Made by a program: the position numbers and the translations under genes
Notes under the pieces: generated by a model
What the model saw: only the letters and a program-made list of their open reading frames with translations
The model's database searches: none
Told to the model about the DNA's origin: nothing
Assembly (NCBI GenBank): GCA_023897205.1
Contig: JAHWDD010000001.1
Span: forward strand, 3,658,001-3,722,000
Origin: Exophiala sp. HKRS030
Taxonomy: Eukaryota > Ascomycota > Eurotiomycetes > Chaetothyriales > Herpotrichiellaceae
Direction of reading: 5' to 3'
Length of the DNA stretch: 64,000 bases
In this document: positions 1 through 10,915 of the stretch, piece after piece
Numbering within the stretch: the first letter of the stretch is position 1
Layout: the number at the start of each line of letters is the position of its first letter

Positions 1-617
1 GAAGTGAACGCCTATGAGTGTCAGAGGTAGAGTTTGGTGAGGAGATAATGATTAGGGTATAATGTCACAAGCAAGCCAGCTTGAAATGTGTGCAGTGATA
101 TGAAATATGGCATCTAAATGGAATCGACTGTTTGCAACCAAATCAATGCTCATTATTGTCTCCAAAGTCGCCGGCGCGCAGCTTTCCTGAGATTCGCTGC
201 GATATCGACGGTATCAACGCTATTCCACATTTGGTGAGGATATTGCGCCACTTTAAAAACACGATCTTCCTCTCCAATCGACAACCGATAAATACGATCC
301 CCGCCTCGTCTTCCTCCTCACTTACTGTATCGTCTAATATTTCGCTTGTCCATGGTGTACGACTTACCCGAAGTTCAGACTGAGGGCGGAGATGCAGTGC
401 GGAGGTACATGGCTCGTCCATCTTGAGGCCATTTAGTTGATATAGTATTCATATCCTCAATCACTACCGCTGACAAACTGCTGTGCATTCAGATATCATT
501 GTCCTTCGTACATTTGGCTGAAGGGGAATTTCCCATGCACCTCGGCTACAGAGACTTTCATTACATACACTAATACCTCTCACTCTCCCCCGGACCACTC
601 TTCGGTTAAAATGTGAT
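1..617. other. Intergenic, left edge
   Basis: No supported gene. Short overlapping open frames on both strands have no recognisable domain. The right end is pyrimidine-rich and is probably the promoter or 5' leader of the dioxygenase that follows. Confidence 0.5.
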
Positions 618-1574
618 ATGAACTGTTTCGGTTCACGTCCTTTCACACGGCTGTGTGGCCGCGGCTGCTTCTTGACTCCCTCCACCAAACCTTCCTCTCA
701 CGTTCGTTTTCGTTTTCGTTTTCCCCCTTCAGGCAGAAGAAATCTATCCGTCCATCCCGTCGCCGGCAGCATCGGGGCGGAGATTCGAGACGTCGACCTG
801 GCCCTCCTGCCCGAGAACCCGGGATGGGTACGGCAGCTCCGCGAGGCGTTTCTCCAACACCAAGTCATCTTCTTCCGAAACCAAAACCTCGAGCCCCAGG
901 CGTTTCTGACCTTCGCCTCCCACTTTGGCGAGCCGGTCGAGTACCCCTTCGTCAAGGGCATCGAGGGCTTTCCCGAGATCATCCGTGTCCTCAAACAGGA
1001 GCACGAGACCGTCAACTTCGGCGGCATCTGGCACTCGGACACGTCCTACCAACAGACCCCACCGCTTGGGTCGGTACTCCTGGGGAAGGAAACCCCGCCG
1101 TACGGCGGTGACACTCTCTTTGCGAACCAGTACGCCGCCTACGACTCTCTCTCCGACGGTCTAAAGGAGACCCTCGCGGGGCTCAGGGGCGTCAGCACGT
1201 CCGCAAAGGCCGACGCGAGCAAGACGAGGGAGGACCGCATCCGAGACAGTGGCAATCCCACCGCGCCGGCAGAGTCGTTCGAGGCCGTGCACCCCGTCGT
1301 CAGGACACACCCGGAAACTGGGAAGAAGGCACTGTACGTCAACGTCGCGCATACGGCCCGGTTCGAAGGCTGGACGGAAGGGGAATCTGCCCCGTTGCTG
1401 AGTTTCCTGTTCCACCATCAGGTCAAGCCAGAATTCACCTGTCGATTTTCTTGGGAGGTCGGAAGTATTGCCTTCTGGGACAATCGGTGTGTCCAACACA
1501 ACCCAATCAACGACTATCATGGTTTTAGACGGAGCATGCTGAGGATTACACTTGCAGGAGATACACCCAGATAG
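618..1574 (+). CDS. TauD/TfdA-family Fe(II)/2-oxoglutarate dioxygenase
   Basis: Predicted non-heme Fe(II), 2-oxoglutarate-dependent dioxygenase of the taurine/sulfonate (TauD/TfdA) family, 318 residues as drawn. Family members hydroxylate a substrate such as taurine, an alkylsulfonate or a related acid while decarboxylating 2-oxoglutarate. The HxD half of the iron triad is visible as WHSDTSY near residue 141. The core GGDTLFANQYAAYDSLS follows at about 164, and the distal His and 2-oxoglutarate-binding Arg lie in the C-terminal stretch VQHNPINDYHGFRRSML. Recognisable homology starts at LSVHPVAGSIGAEI, about residue 43. The first 40 residues are basic and Phe/Arg-rich and could be a targeting peptide. 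They may also be partly intronic, because a run of TTCGTT units ends in CCCTTCAG near position 732 and looks like a splice acceptor. The frame is the same either way. Substrate is unknown. The gene is convergent with the next one. Confidence 0.85.
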   Translation: MNCFGSRPFTRLCGRGCFLTPSTKPSSHVRFRFRFPPSGRRNLSVHPVAGSIGAEIRDVDLALLPENPGWVRQLREAFLQHQVIFFRNQNLEPQAFLTFASHFGEPVEYPFVKGIEGFPEIIRVLKQEHETVNFGGIWHSDTSYQQTPPLGSVLLGKETPPYGGDTLFANQYAAYDSLSDGLKETLAGLRGVSTSAKADASKTREDRIRDSGNPTAPAESFEAVHPVVRTHPETGKKALYVNVAHTARFEGWTEGESAPLLSFLFHHQVKPEFTCRFSWEVGSIAFWDNRCVQHNPINDYHGFRRSMLRITLAGDTPR

Positions 1575-1922
1575 AAGTTGTCTTGTGTCATGGTCTATCT
1601 TTATGATTTTGAGGAGATGTTACATACTGCGACGAGCTATTTGCAACCCGAAATGCCACTTTTGAAACCGAAATTCTTTTCAATCGTCATCATAAACTCA
1701 TTATCGTTTTGTCGGACCGGCCGGTTTAGGGATCCGCACCCAACTTTTCATTGCCCCAGCTGCCCAGCACGTATCCAAGTCATGTTTCCACTCCCAAGTC
1801 CAACCAGGTATTGCCAATAGTGTTGGCGTTATTGTTGTTGATCCCAAATGTCGAGGTGGCCTCCAAGTTCAATACTTGGGGGTGGTCAAGTCTGTTCAGG
1901 CCGCTCCACTACATGGACGATC
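1575..1922. other. Convergent intergenic spacer
   Basis: 3' flanks of two convergent genes. No feature beyond presumed 3' UTRs. Confidence 0.5.
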
Positions 1923-3173
1923 TCAGACCGCGATTGCATTAAAAGCATTCTGATCCGGTTGCCACTCATCGTCGCTGTCGTCATCTCGGTTTCTCTTCTT
2001 GAGAGGTGGGTTGCATTCCTCTTTGGGGTCAAATGGAGTATCGTCTTCTGAGTCGCTCTCGTACTTGCGTTTGGTCTTCGTGGCCTTGGATACATTCTTT
2101 CGTTTGCGAGGGGTTGCGCTTGACACTGAAGAAGATGCTCGTGCTGTTTTGCCTTGCTGGGAAGTCGCCAAAGGTGCCTTTTGGTTTTTCCGCTCATCAA
2201 ATCCCGAGCGAGCACGTCCCACGCGATTCCAGAAATTCTTGACGGCATATTTGGCATCTTTCTGAATACCATCGACGTGTGCCATGCGTCTTTGTGCTTC
2301 TCGGAACCGATCTTCTCCATGCAATATGCCCTCATCTCGTATACTTAGCATATGGCGAATGCACGACTCCTCTTCGAAGAGCCGCCATTTCTTGCCCTTG
2401 GGCTCGGATCTGGAGGCAGCAACGAGCCGTTCAGGAGCCGGATACGGCAAGGAAGTGGTGTTCTGAGGAACAGAAGGTTGGGGTTCGGTAGGAATCGGCA
2501 TCGGCATCGGCATCGGTGTTGAGGCGGTCGACGGGAAGCCAGATTGTGATGGAGAAGAGGAGTGTTGATTAGAGGCAGTGCCTTCCTGGGAGGAATCAGG
2601 TTGACTGGCTTGGAGGTCGTATTGGGATTCACCAGCCTCCAAGGTCTCGATGTCACCGAGGCTTCCCTCGCTAGCATGACTTGAGTTGGTATCAGGACTA
2701 GCCCAATGATCAAGCTCGTCAGACCCCTCACCACCAAACAGATTGTCGTCGTCGTCAATATCATAATCAGCCTCCCACAGACCGTCGTCAATATCGTTGG
2801 TTTCTTCTTCCATGTTGATGGAGGTCTGTTCGTCACCGAATTCAAACAATGGGAACAAGTCCGACACCGAGTCGACAGAGACATGTCTTCCTAAAAGAGA
2901 AGCACTGTTGTCCTCCACGACAACATCGTTGTTCTCTTGGAAAGTGCTTGCCACGTTGTTATTATCTGGTGGTGGTGGTGGTGCATGCGCTCTCAACAAC
3001 GATTCGGCAAGACCAGCTCGCTCTGTCAAGTACCGATGCAAGATGTCTGGGTGAGCGTCGAGATACTGAATTACCTCATCGTCATTCAGAGGCATGACTT
3101 GGACGACAAGTGGAATTGAACTAGAAGTCATGGCGTTTAGAAAGAAAGATTTTGCGCTATCAGAGAAAGACAT
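1923..3173 (-). CDS. Hypothetical nuclear protein with SANT/Myb-like segment
   Basis: Intronless frame of 416 residues. Residues 1-80 hold a hydrophobic start and an acidic helix (DDEVIQYLDAHPDILHRYL). Residues 80-190 are strongly acidic. Residues 190-260 are Ser/Pro/Gln-rich with a Met-Pro repeat (MPMPMPIP). A compact Trp-containing segment at about 262-335 (KKWRLFEEESCIRHML, then FWNRVGRARSGFDERK) resembles the SANT/Myb-like module in many uncharacterised fungal nuclear proteins. The C-terminus alternates basic and acidic clusters (TPRKRKNVSKATKTKRK, then KKRNRDDDSDDEWQPD) that look like nuclear localisation signals. A chromatin or DNA-binding role is inference. Translation could instead begin at Met15. 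The gene is divergent from LCL3. Confidence 0.75.
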   Translation of the reverse strand: MSFSDSAKSFFLNAMTSSSIPLVVQVMPLNDDEVIQYLDAHPDILHRYLTERAGLAESLLRAHAPPPPPDNNNVASTFQENNDVVVEDNSASLLGRHVSVDSVSDLFPLFEFGDEQTSINMEEETNDIDDGLWEADYDIDDDDNLFGGEGSDELDHWASPDTNSSHASEGSLGDIETLEAGESQYDLQASQPDSSQEGTASNQHSSSPSQSGFPSTASTPMPMPMPIPTEPQPSVPQNTTSLPYPAPERLVAASRSEPKGKKWRLFEEESCIRHMLSIRDEGILHGEDRFREAQRRMAHVDGIQKDAKYAVKNFWNRVGRARSGFDERKNQKAPLATSQQGKTARASSSVSSATPRKRKNVSKATKTKRKYESDSEDDTPFDPKEECNPPLKKRNRDDDSDDEWQPDQNAFNAIAV

Positions 3174-4074
3174 GATGCGTTATGATGTGTTTTAGCACGC
3201 AAATAATATTGGAAATCGCTGGAAGTCGAGGAAAGTATCACATAGGGAGAAACGAGACGAAGAAAAGATCGAGGACATCGCGACAGCCATAGCTGCCGCA
3301 CCTACCTACCTATTGTCCATTGATGGAAGAATCAAAAGCATTCAGAGAGATGCAAAATGTATTGTGCGCATTCCGCTTCGCTATTGTGACAATCATAGTT
3401 GATTGAATGTGCTGGACGGAGTGAGTATGCAGTGATATGTCTGCATGACAAGGCTGAGATGAATAGGGATCGAGTATGACTCTGGCAAACGAGGTGCCAG
3501 TGGTGAATTTGCACTTGTATTGTGCATTGATGGTGCTGAGGTGCTCCATTGAAGGTAAGATGGACTTGTTGATTCTGCCTGACCTCAGACCTCATCTCAT
3601 AGAGGCTTTCGTAACGAGGTTGTAAGACAAATCATATATCCTGAGGTCATCAGCAGATCTTCTCTATAGCAACATTATCGCAACCTGCCAGCTGGCGAAT
3701 GCTCATCCCACGATCATCTCGCTCCATATTGCTGGTAATCAAAGATTATAGGTGATGTGCAAGTGACAGCGAAATGAGTCGGAACTTTGCTATTGTGACA
3801 AACCTGGTCTCTCTCATTTGAAATACAACTTGTTCTCGGGCAAAAAGGGTTCTGCTGTCAATCGCGAGCATTGTGAACATTATTGCATCGTCACATCTCG
3901 CCGTTGATGTTTTCGTGAACAACGGAGAACGAAGAGTGAGTGAGTGAGTGAGATGGATTTCTTGAACTCCATCAATGATCCGCCGAGGTTTATCCGCAAT
4001 GCGGGCTGTATGTTGATCACAGTATTTGAACAACACACCATTCAGCATTCGTTAAGTGAGTTGATATCCTCGTC
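3174..4074. other. Divergent intergenic region
   Basis: About 900 bp between the SANT-like gene and LCL3. It contains a short GAGT tandem repeat (about 3935-3951) and no supported gene. Confidence 0.5.
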
Positions 4075-5002
4075 ATGCAATGGCCGAAGTGGTGGTCCTC
4101 GTCAACAAAGGATGAGGCCGACTTGAAGGAATCGGCTACAATTCAAGCCACCAAGGCGTGGGATGCGATTGGCGAGAAAGTGACTGAAGCTCGTGAATCA
4201 GTCGAGCAAAACGCTGCGACCACGCTACCCACACAGATCAAAGCCTTTGCCGAACCTCAGACGATCGTAGCAACGGCAGTGCTGACCGTATCTTGCCTTG
4301 GGCTCTTTAAGTTCTACAGATCCTACCTACGACGAATTCCTCAAGCAACGAACATCACACCGGGCTTTCTGCGCCGTAGGAGTCTGGTGGGCAGAATCAC
4401 AAGTGTAGGAGATGGAGATAACTTTCGGTTCTATCACACGCCAGGAGGTAGATTAGCTGGATGGGGCTGGTTTCCGGGGAGGCGAGTGCCTACGGAGAAG
4501 AAAGAGCTCAAAGACAAAACGGTACATGCGACAGAACTTACACCTACGAGGCCCGAGGACTGACGTTATTTGTTCCCTCTAGATTCATCTACGTCTCGCC
4601 GGAGTCGACGCACCAGAACTCGCTCATTTTGGCAGGCCTTCACAACCATATGCGCAAGAGGCTCTCGATTGGCTCACTGCGTATGTTCTCGGTCGGCGTG
4701 TTCGCGCCTACGTTTACAAGATCGACCAGTACAATAGAGTGGTTGGAACTGCATACGTGTGGAAAGGTCTCATGAGACGTGACGTCGGTCTTCAGATGCT
4801 TCGAGCGGGAATGGCTACCGTCTATGAGGCGAAAACAGGCGCCGAGTTTGGTGAGGGCCTTGAAAAGAAGTATAGGAATGCAGAGTGGTGGGCAAAGACT
4901 AGACGAAAAGGTATGTGGGCGGGCAGGAAGAAGGACTTTGAGAGCCCGCGAGAGTACAAGACGCGGTACGGTATGGGATCTCCACAGGACGAGACCAAGT
5001 GA
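4075..5002 (+). CDS. LCL3: Probable endonuclease LCL3 (SNase-like, membrane-anchored)
   Basis: Two exons, 4075-4521 and 4583-5002, joined across a 61-bp intron (GTACAT...CTCTAG, branch-like CTGAC at 4559). The product is 288 residues, normal for fungal LCL3. It is a staphylococcal-nuclease-fold enzyme with an N-terminal membrane anchor; yeast Lcl3 was named for a long-chronological-lifespan phenotype. Order: a charged Trp-rich N-terminus (MQWPKWW), one transmembrane segment at about 61-80 ([15 protein letters not shown]), a basic stretch, then the SNase domain with [20 protein letters not shown], the family's [11 protein letters not shown] loop, [14 protein letters not shown] after the splice, and the nuclease motif [13 protein letters not shown] followed by [18 protein letters not shown]. 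The catalytic-type Arg, Asp and Glu are present. The splice is phase 0 and restores family-like sequence on both sides, so the model is secure. Confidence 0.94.
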
Positions 5003-5261
5003 TGACGGCCGGGAGGAATACTTTTGTGTGGGGTTAGCGAAGGCGTTCTTGAAAGCTATTTTGAGCATCACCATCATGTGTACTGCCAATTATGGTTCAA
5101 TTTGTTTCTGAACAGGTCTACAGTACTTTACTCCGTATCTTGCTCAGCTAAGCCTTGCGCCGACGAGGCTGAATATGGCACGTGATCAAAATGTCGACAT
5201 CAACGCATCAATTCATTCTATCTTCATCGCTGGCACACCACGAGTATTCCCTATTCTAGAA

Positions 5262-6839
5262 ATGCCTGCTACGGACTCGGCAGCAATAGTCGTAGCTCGG
5301 TTCCTCAGAGCCAACCATTACAATGAGGTCAGCATAGTCCCACTGGCATTGCATAGTTGGGTGTTGACAGATGACATGACAGACTCTCAAAGCGTTCCTG
5401 GCAGAATCAGGTTTGCCCGAGGAGGCGGCAATCACCAAAAAGGGCGACTGGACGATAGAAAAGATCCTCGAAGAGAAGCGGCAGTATGATTCCAGTCTCG
5501 AATACGAGAAGAAAGGCGACGAACAGATGACCGGCTGGCCACTCCCAGCGCCATCAAAGGCAACCGAGCCAGGCTTCCTGATGACTTCAAATGTACTATG
5601 TGTGAGCGGCGACGGCAACGGTGAGTTCGAAGACGACATCATCTGGGCGACTGGCGCGGACCGGTCCTGGTCGTCCATGGTATCCTCGCCTCCATTCTCG
5701 TTGGCGCAGTCCATCTCAAATGCGCACGGGAGTCCAATCTTGTCCATACGCTCCATGACCAAGGGTTTTATATTGTCGACCTCCATGTCGGGACAGCTCA
5801 TGATGCACGACCGGAGAGGGCGGCTGCTCGACAAATGCCGCGACCACCTGAAGTATGCGGTCCAGGTGGTTTCAGGACGTGCGCGGAACGGCAAATGGAT
5901 CGTGGCGACCGCCGGTTGGGATCAAAAGGTCCACATCTACGCGCCAGAGCAGGAGCTGGCAGAGAACTTCGACGTGAATGAAGTCGACGCCATTGACGAT
6001 GAACCGTACATTGATGGACTCCTGCGCGATCCTATACACACCCTCTCCATGCCATCCAATCCCGAGTCAATGGTCCTTGTCCGGCATCCTGACACCGGTG
6101 ACCTTTATCTGATCGTCTCCCGCCGAGACTCGACGTTCTTATACTACTATTGTATAACACCTACCTCGGATGAGGCTTCTTCATCGAGGACAAGTCAAGC
6201 GACGTACTCTGTCCAGGAGACTGGTAAGCAGAATCTGGCACCACACGCAAACGCATGGGTAAGTTCCCACATCCTAGCACCCACTGTATATAGCTGTGCC
6301 GATGAGAATGGTTCTAAGTGAAAGTACAGATTGCCTTCTCCCCAGCATGCCTAGCAGTCTGCCCGACAGACCCTACCTTGTTAGCCGTGGCCACATCTCA
6401 TCTTCCACACATGAAAGTCATCATCGTCCGTCTCCTCTTTCCGTCGAGTTCACACAGTCTGGGTTCCAATTTCGCGGCTGTTTCTGCTTCGTCCGAATTA
6501 GTAACTCCCGCGGCTCAGGCTCGAGCCGATCTCGCGTTGCAAGACCGCGAAGATGCTGCGATCAAGCTACATGTGACGACAATGGCCCCTCAGACTCCAT
6601 ACTCGACTCCACAAGTGGTTTGGCGCCCTGGTGGTCACGGCGTCTTTGTGAATGCTGACGACGGGGTCGTTCGCGGTATCGATACACAGAGTGGCAAAGT
6701 CGTTGCCATGCTCAAGGCGCACGAGGTCGGAAGTAAAGTGCGAACACTGTATGCCGGTTGGGAGAAGGGTGGGAAAGATGAGATACTGGTCAGCGGCGGG
6801 TTCGACAAAAAGATCTTTATCTGGAGAGTAAAAGATTAA
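5262..6839 (+). CDS. LisH-motif WD40-repeat protein
   Basis: Three exons: 5262-5327, 5383-6258 and 6330-6839 (introns 55 and 71 bp, both phase 0), giving 483 residues. The N-terminus is a LisH dimerisation motif split by the first intron: SAAIVVARFLRANHYNE, then TLKAFLAESGLPEE. A WD40 propeller follows: blade-like segments include GSPILSIRSMTKGFILSTS, KWIVATAGWDQKVHIYAP, FSPACLAVCPTDPTLLAVA, GGHGVFVNADDGVVRGIDTQSGKV and the closing EILVSGGFDKKIFIWRVKD. LisH-WD40 proteins usually act as scaffolds, for example in ubiquitin ligases or dynein regulation. No orthology to a named protein is claimed. The first exon is only 22 codons but carries the first half of LisH, which supports this start. The gene lies 259 bp downstream of LCL3 on the same strand. 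Confidence 0.88.
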
Positions 6840-7626
6840 ATCTAGATGAGCAGAGGTCATGATGCCCCAGTAAACGAAGCATCCTGGAGAGTCCGTAGAT
6901 TATGCATAGGTCGTTACAGTCCATCCATTCTTGACACATAATGGATGGACGAAGATCTGTTCTCTCACCTCTTAAGCCAGCCCTCGGCTGGGAGTCATCA
7001 ATCTCAACTTCAGTCTACCTAGGTGATGATAGATGGACTACTGAGTGAACACTCTCACCTCTCGCGAGGGTCGTTTTTTCCTTTTCTGGTGCTCAATTTT
7101 CCAAAAGGGGAATGTTGTTGGATTTTCGTCGACCGACGAGCGTCAGGCAGTGATTGCCTACGGAGTACCTTGGGGTGTAGTTGTTCACCATGTCTTCGCG
7201 ATAATTGTTCTCCGCGAAGCTGAATTCGCAACTCTACTCAACTCACTTTTTTTAATGGGTATTACGACAGTTGTTCTCCGCGAAGGCGAATCACCAAGTC
7301 TACTTACCTCACTTTTCTTTTCCTTGTTTCCGCTGCAAATGCCACACTTCTGCCAACTTGGAATACGAACACGAGCCTTGGCAATATCTATCGATACCTG
7401 AGGCATCTACCAATTTCAATCAACAGCCACCATTTGATCTGGCATTCCATACACGATCAGGGTCCTTATGATCCACTGTTCGCGCCTCACCGTTCTTTCT
7501 TGAAACCAGCAACCATCAATCTGTTCTTCCACTTTCTTTTTCTTTCACATACATCTTCCATTCTAGCTATCCAAAACTCAACATATCTCTTGTGCAGCGT
7601 TCGAGCCCAAGTTGCCTCCATCGACA
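6840..7626. other. Intergenic region with an imperfect direct repeat
   Basis: No supported gene. It contains a TACGGAGTA motif (7159-7167), an ACCTAGGT palindrome (7017-7024) and a 46-bp imperfect direct repeat described separately. The right end is pyrimidine-rich, a likely promoter or 5' UTR of the lipase gene. Confidence 0.5.
7205..7316. repeat. Imperfect 46-bp direct repeat
   Basis: Unit 1 at 7205-7250 and unit 2 at 7271-7316 are the same length. They share TTGTTCTCCGCGAAG at the left and CTCACTTTT at the right, with mismatches between, and are 20 bp apart. They lie 311 bp upstream of the lipase start codon. Confidence 0.7.
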
Positions 7627-8982
7627 ATGACAATCACATTTGAGGCTGAATTCACCACGAAGGACGGTACCAAATTGTACACAAAGTCCTGGAAGGTCAG
7701 TTATAGATCCCTACTACTGTCACACCCTTCCAACTTGGCTTTACTATCGACTATTAACCATTTTCTTCACTATGGTCGATTGGGGCAACATACACTCACT
7801 TCTGCGGGATCGTGGGAGACCTTTTTCGTTACTTTACTGACTTGTTACCTGGCCCTTGTGCTTTGTGTGCGCGTGTAGCCTGATTCTGGAACCATCTCTG
7901 CCGTCCTGATCTTCCTTCATGGCTTTTCTGACCACATCAACGGTACTGCTACTCTTGTTCCTGCTTTCTGACCCCCTCGCTTTTCCGCCTTCTTTCCCCG
8001 GCTCCCCCTACCCCTCCCCTCCTCCAAACAGCCACAGCTGACAAGTGTTGGCAACCCCCAACCAGCGTACTACGATCTCTTCCCGACCTTGAGCTCTGCC
8101 CCGTTCAACATTGCAGTCTATGGCTTCGACCAACGAGGCTGGGGACGATCGGTTCACAAGACGAGCGACCACGGTCTCACGGGTCCGACCTCGCTCGTCC
8201 TGTCCGACATTCACGATTTCATCCTCTACGTCGCCGCAATCTTCGGAAAAGAAGAAAAGGAACCTGTCTCCCAACAAAAGCCCTTTTTCCTCATGGGCCA
8301 CAGCATGGGCGGCAACGAGCTGCTCAGCTACCTGCTCTCCACCTCCCAGGCCTACTCGAACGACAACCGTCCTCCCATCGCGGGCTGCTTGTTGGAGGCC
8401 CCTTACATCGAGCTCGACCCCCTGGAGCAGCCCAGTGCCATGACGGTGGTGGCGGGGAAGATGGCGGCCTCGGTGATGCCCCACAAGCAGCTCAAACGGC
8501 CCCTCAACGCGGCCTTTTTGTCGCGGTCGACCAAGGTCCAACAGGACTGGATCGACGACCCGCTGTGCCACGACACGGGCACCCTCGAGGGCCTCAAAGG
8601 CCTGCTGCAACGGGCCGGCGACCTGTCGGCCCTCTCGCACGGCCGCAAGGTCGGCGGCTTGACCAACAAGCTCCCCTGCCCCGTCTGGATGTCTCACGGG
8701 ACCGCCGACAAGGTCACCTCGTTCCCCGCGGCCGAACGTCTCTTCAACGTCCTCGAGGCACCCCGCAGTGACAAGGTGTTCAGGTCCTACGGAGGTGGCT
8801 ACCACAAACTTCACGCCGAGCCCGACGGTCTCGCAGAGCGGTTTGCAAACGACGCCGGAAGCTGGATCTTGGGTCAAGCTAGGCGCTTTTCTCCAGACAC
8901 AAAGGTCAGTGTTGCTTTTGATTTTACGAGTCTTATTGCTGTGCACGTGGCTCATCAAAATTCGCAGAACCCTAAATTGTAG
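7627..8982 (+). CDS. YJU3: Monoacylglycerol lipase, Yju3-like (alpha/beta hydrolase)
   Basis: Four exons: 7627-7695, 7879-7942, 8066-8904 and 8968-8982, giving 328 residues, close to yeast Yju3. It is predicted to hydrolyse monoacylglycerols to glycerol and fatty acid at lipid droplets or membranes. The start reads MTITFEAEFTTKDGTKLYTK. The oxyanion-region HGFSDHINAYYDLFP spans exons 2-3. The nucleophile elbow is GHSMGG (about residue 120). The acid residue sits in SHGTADKVTSFP and the catalytic His in GGYHKLHAEPDG. Splice phases are consistent, and exon 2 and 3 junctions rebuild the expected motif. The last exon has only five codons (NPKL-stop). Reading through its intron would also terminate at the same stop, so the exact C-terminus is less certain. 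The gene is convergent with the permease. Confidence 0.92.
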
Positions 8983-9172
8983 AAGAAGAACCAGTCGTTC
9001 ATCCATTGAGAACTCCAGGTTGATCCCGTGAAACACACACTCGGATTCATCTTTGCATCTATATACTATTGCTGCATCAACAGCCGTAGATGTATAACTC
9101 TGTCTTGGTGATTGGATGCGCATCATAAATACTTGTCCAACCCATACCACACAGTTCGACCTCAGTCAGCAG

Positions 9173-10915
9173 CTAATCCTTGGTGTTGCGATCCGCATCG
9201 GCCACAACAACATCGACCACGTCCTTATTGAGGCCTCTCCAGTGCTTCTTTGCCCAGAAAACCCACAGTCCAAGCGCGATCAATTGAACAAAAGCGTTGA
9301 TTGGCAAGGCATAATTCATTCCTGATGCAGTGACCGGGAGGAAGGATGGGAAACAGAGAAAGACCATGATGTATGCAGAGTAGATAACTGCAAATATGTT
9401 GATGTAAACTCCGTACCTTCCCAGAGACCAGCCCGATGGTTCAAGCCTCCCACTGAATCGAGCCCATAGCATACATGCGATCGCCATGAGGTAAGATTGG
9501 TACAGGCCGAGAGTCGAAAGAGCAACGATGACGTTGAAGGCGATGCTGCTCCCGATGTTGAGGAGCGCCAGTAGCATGACGATGAACACGGGCAACCAAA
9601 CGCTGCGGACAGGCACTCGGCTTTTTGGATCGATGTTTGCAAAGTAGGCGGGTAGTGCTCCATCTCGAGACCACGCCCAGGTCAGTCGAGATGCGGAAGT
9701 AATGCTGCCCAGACTGCAGGCCAGTGTGACTATCATGGACAACCCGACCATTGCTGAGCCCGTCGAGGCAGATTGTGTTGCGTTGATACAAATGAGGAGC
9801 AGTGGATATCCCGAGGAGAGTAGTTCGTCAACATCACCTGCACAGAATAGGATGACGAGGATCATTCCATACGCCAGGGCACCGTTCATGACAATGCTCC
9901 AGAACATGGCTCTTGGGACGGCATGACGGGCCTTACGAACTTCTTCCGACATGTGGACAGCGCCGTCAAACCCTGTTCGCCATTTCGTGAGCACATGCTT
10001 GCTATTACTCTAACCAAATGAAAAACTCACCCACAAAACCCCAGGTTGCAGTGAGCATGCCTAGATTGAATGAAATGTACTCGTTTGTCCAGCCCGAAAA
10101 TGCCGACTTCTCCAGGAAGACAAAATGTGCTGAATGGCGTGGTGCAAGAGAGCTCAAGACTGCAACGAAGACAATCCACATTGCTACATGGAGCAGACCT
10201 GACAGTAACTCGATCCAAGGCACGGCCCAAAATACGTACTGGTTCATGAGACCTTGCACGATGAGGAGGGCGTATATGATCAACGTCACATGCCATCCGT
10301 GTGGCACGTAGCTGGGATAGCTAGCAATCACAAGCGCTTGAATCATCAAAGCGGCGATGTTGGCGACGCCGGCAAGCAGTGAAATCCATGAAAACCAGGT
10401 GATCCAGCCTTGCATCCATGTGATGAGTCGTCGATGTTTAGGAGGTGCAAGATAGTGTGTCCAGTGGTACTGAGCTCCTGCGATGGGCTGTACTGCTGCC
10501 ATTTCAGCCATTGAAGCTACCTGGCACAGTACGCCAGTGATGATAACAAAGTAGCCGAAAGAAAGCGCGCGTGGGCCACCATTCCAGAAGAAGAATGCGA
10601 TATTCCTGGAGGAGTTAGCAAAGTGTGTCGGCCCTCCGATTGTGATGGTTCAATCTATACGAAGCAACAGCCTCCCATGACGACATGTAACTGAGCGAAA
10701 AGAAGAAGATCTGAGCGAAACTAAATATTCTCTGCAAAAACAATGAGGCAAGGTCAACAAGCGATGGTGATGAGTTCGGGACTTACGCGAACTCTTGTTG
10801 ACTGGTCTCTGGTGCTCTCTGTACGTTGACCAGCATATGGCTGTTCATATACATTCTTTGGCCCGTTGACATTGATATGAGTAGTCTTGAGATGCTGCAT
10901 TTCCTGAGAGGCCAT
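9173..10915 (-). CDS. Amino-acid/GABA-type permease (APC superfamily)
   Basis: Four exons on the minus strand: 10915-10787, 10731-10661, 10605-10031 and 9972-9173, giving 524 residues, usual for fungal amino-acid/GABA/choline permeases. It is predicted to be a plasma- or vacuolar-membrane proton-coupled transporter with 12 membrane segments. Family landmarks are the segment SYMSSWEAVASNIAFFFWNGGP (two parts either side of intron 2), then EMAAVQPIAGAQYHW, GFVGFDGAVHMSEEVRKA, which is rebuilt precisely across intron 3, and WSRDGALPAYFANIDPKSRVP. Short hydrophilic tails flank the bundle. The start is chosen because it gives a 43-codon first exon ending in a clean GTAAGT donor. The closest subgroup by eye is the GABA/amino-acid permeases (Uga4/Hnm1-like). 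The substrate is not determinable here. Confidence 0.92.

Noticed and set aside
618..1574. Intact dioxygenase as the parent copy of the pseudogene at 55.8-57.1 kb
   Set aside because: The two differ in family subtype (short TauD-like versus longer JLP1-like) and intron content, so a recent duplication is unlikely.
3930..3955. GAGT tandem repeat as a telomere-like or regulatory array
   Set aside because: Too short; ordinary simple sequence.
8008..9150. Minus-strand frame of 380 codons over the lipase
   Set aside because: Antisense to the clear alpha/beta hydrolase exons; Gly/Arg/Val-rich shadow without motif.
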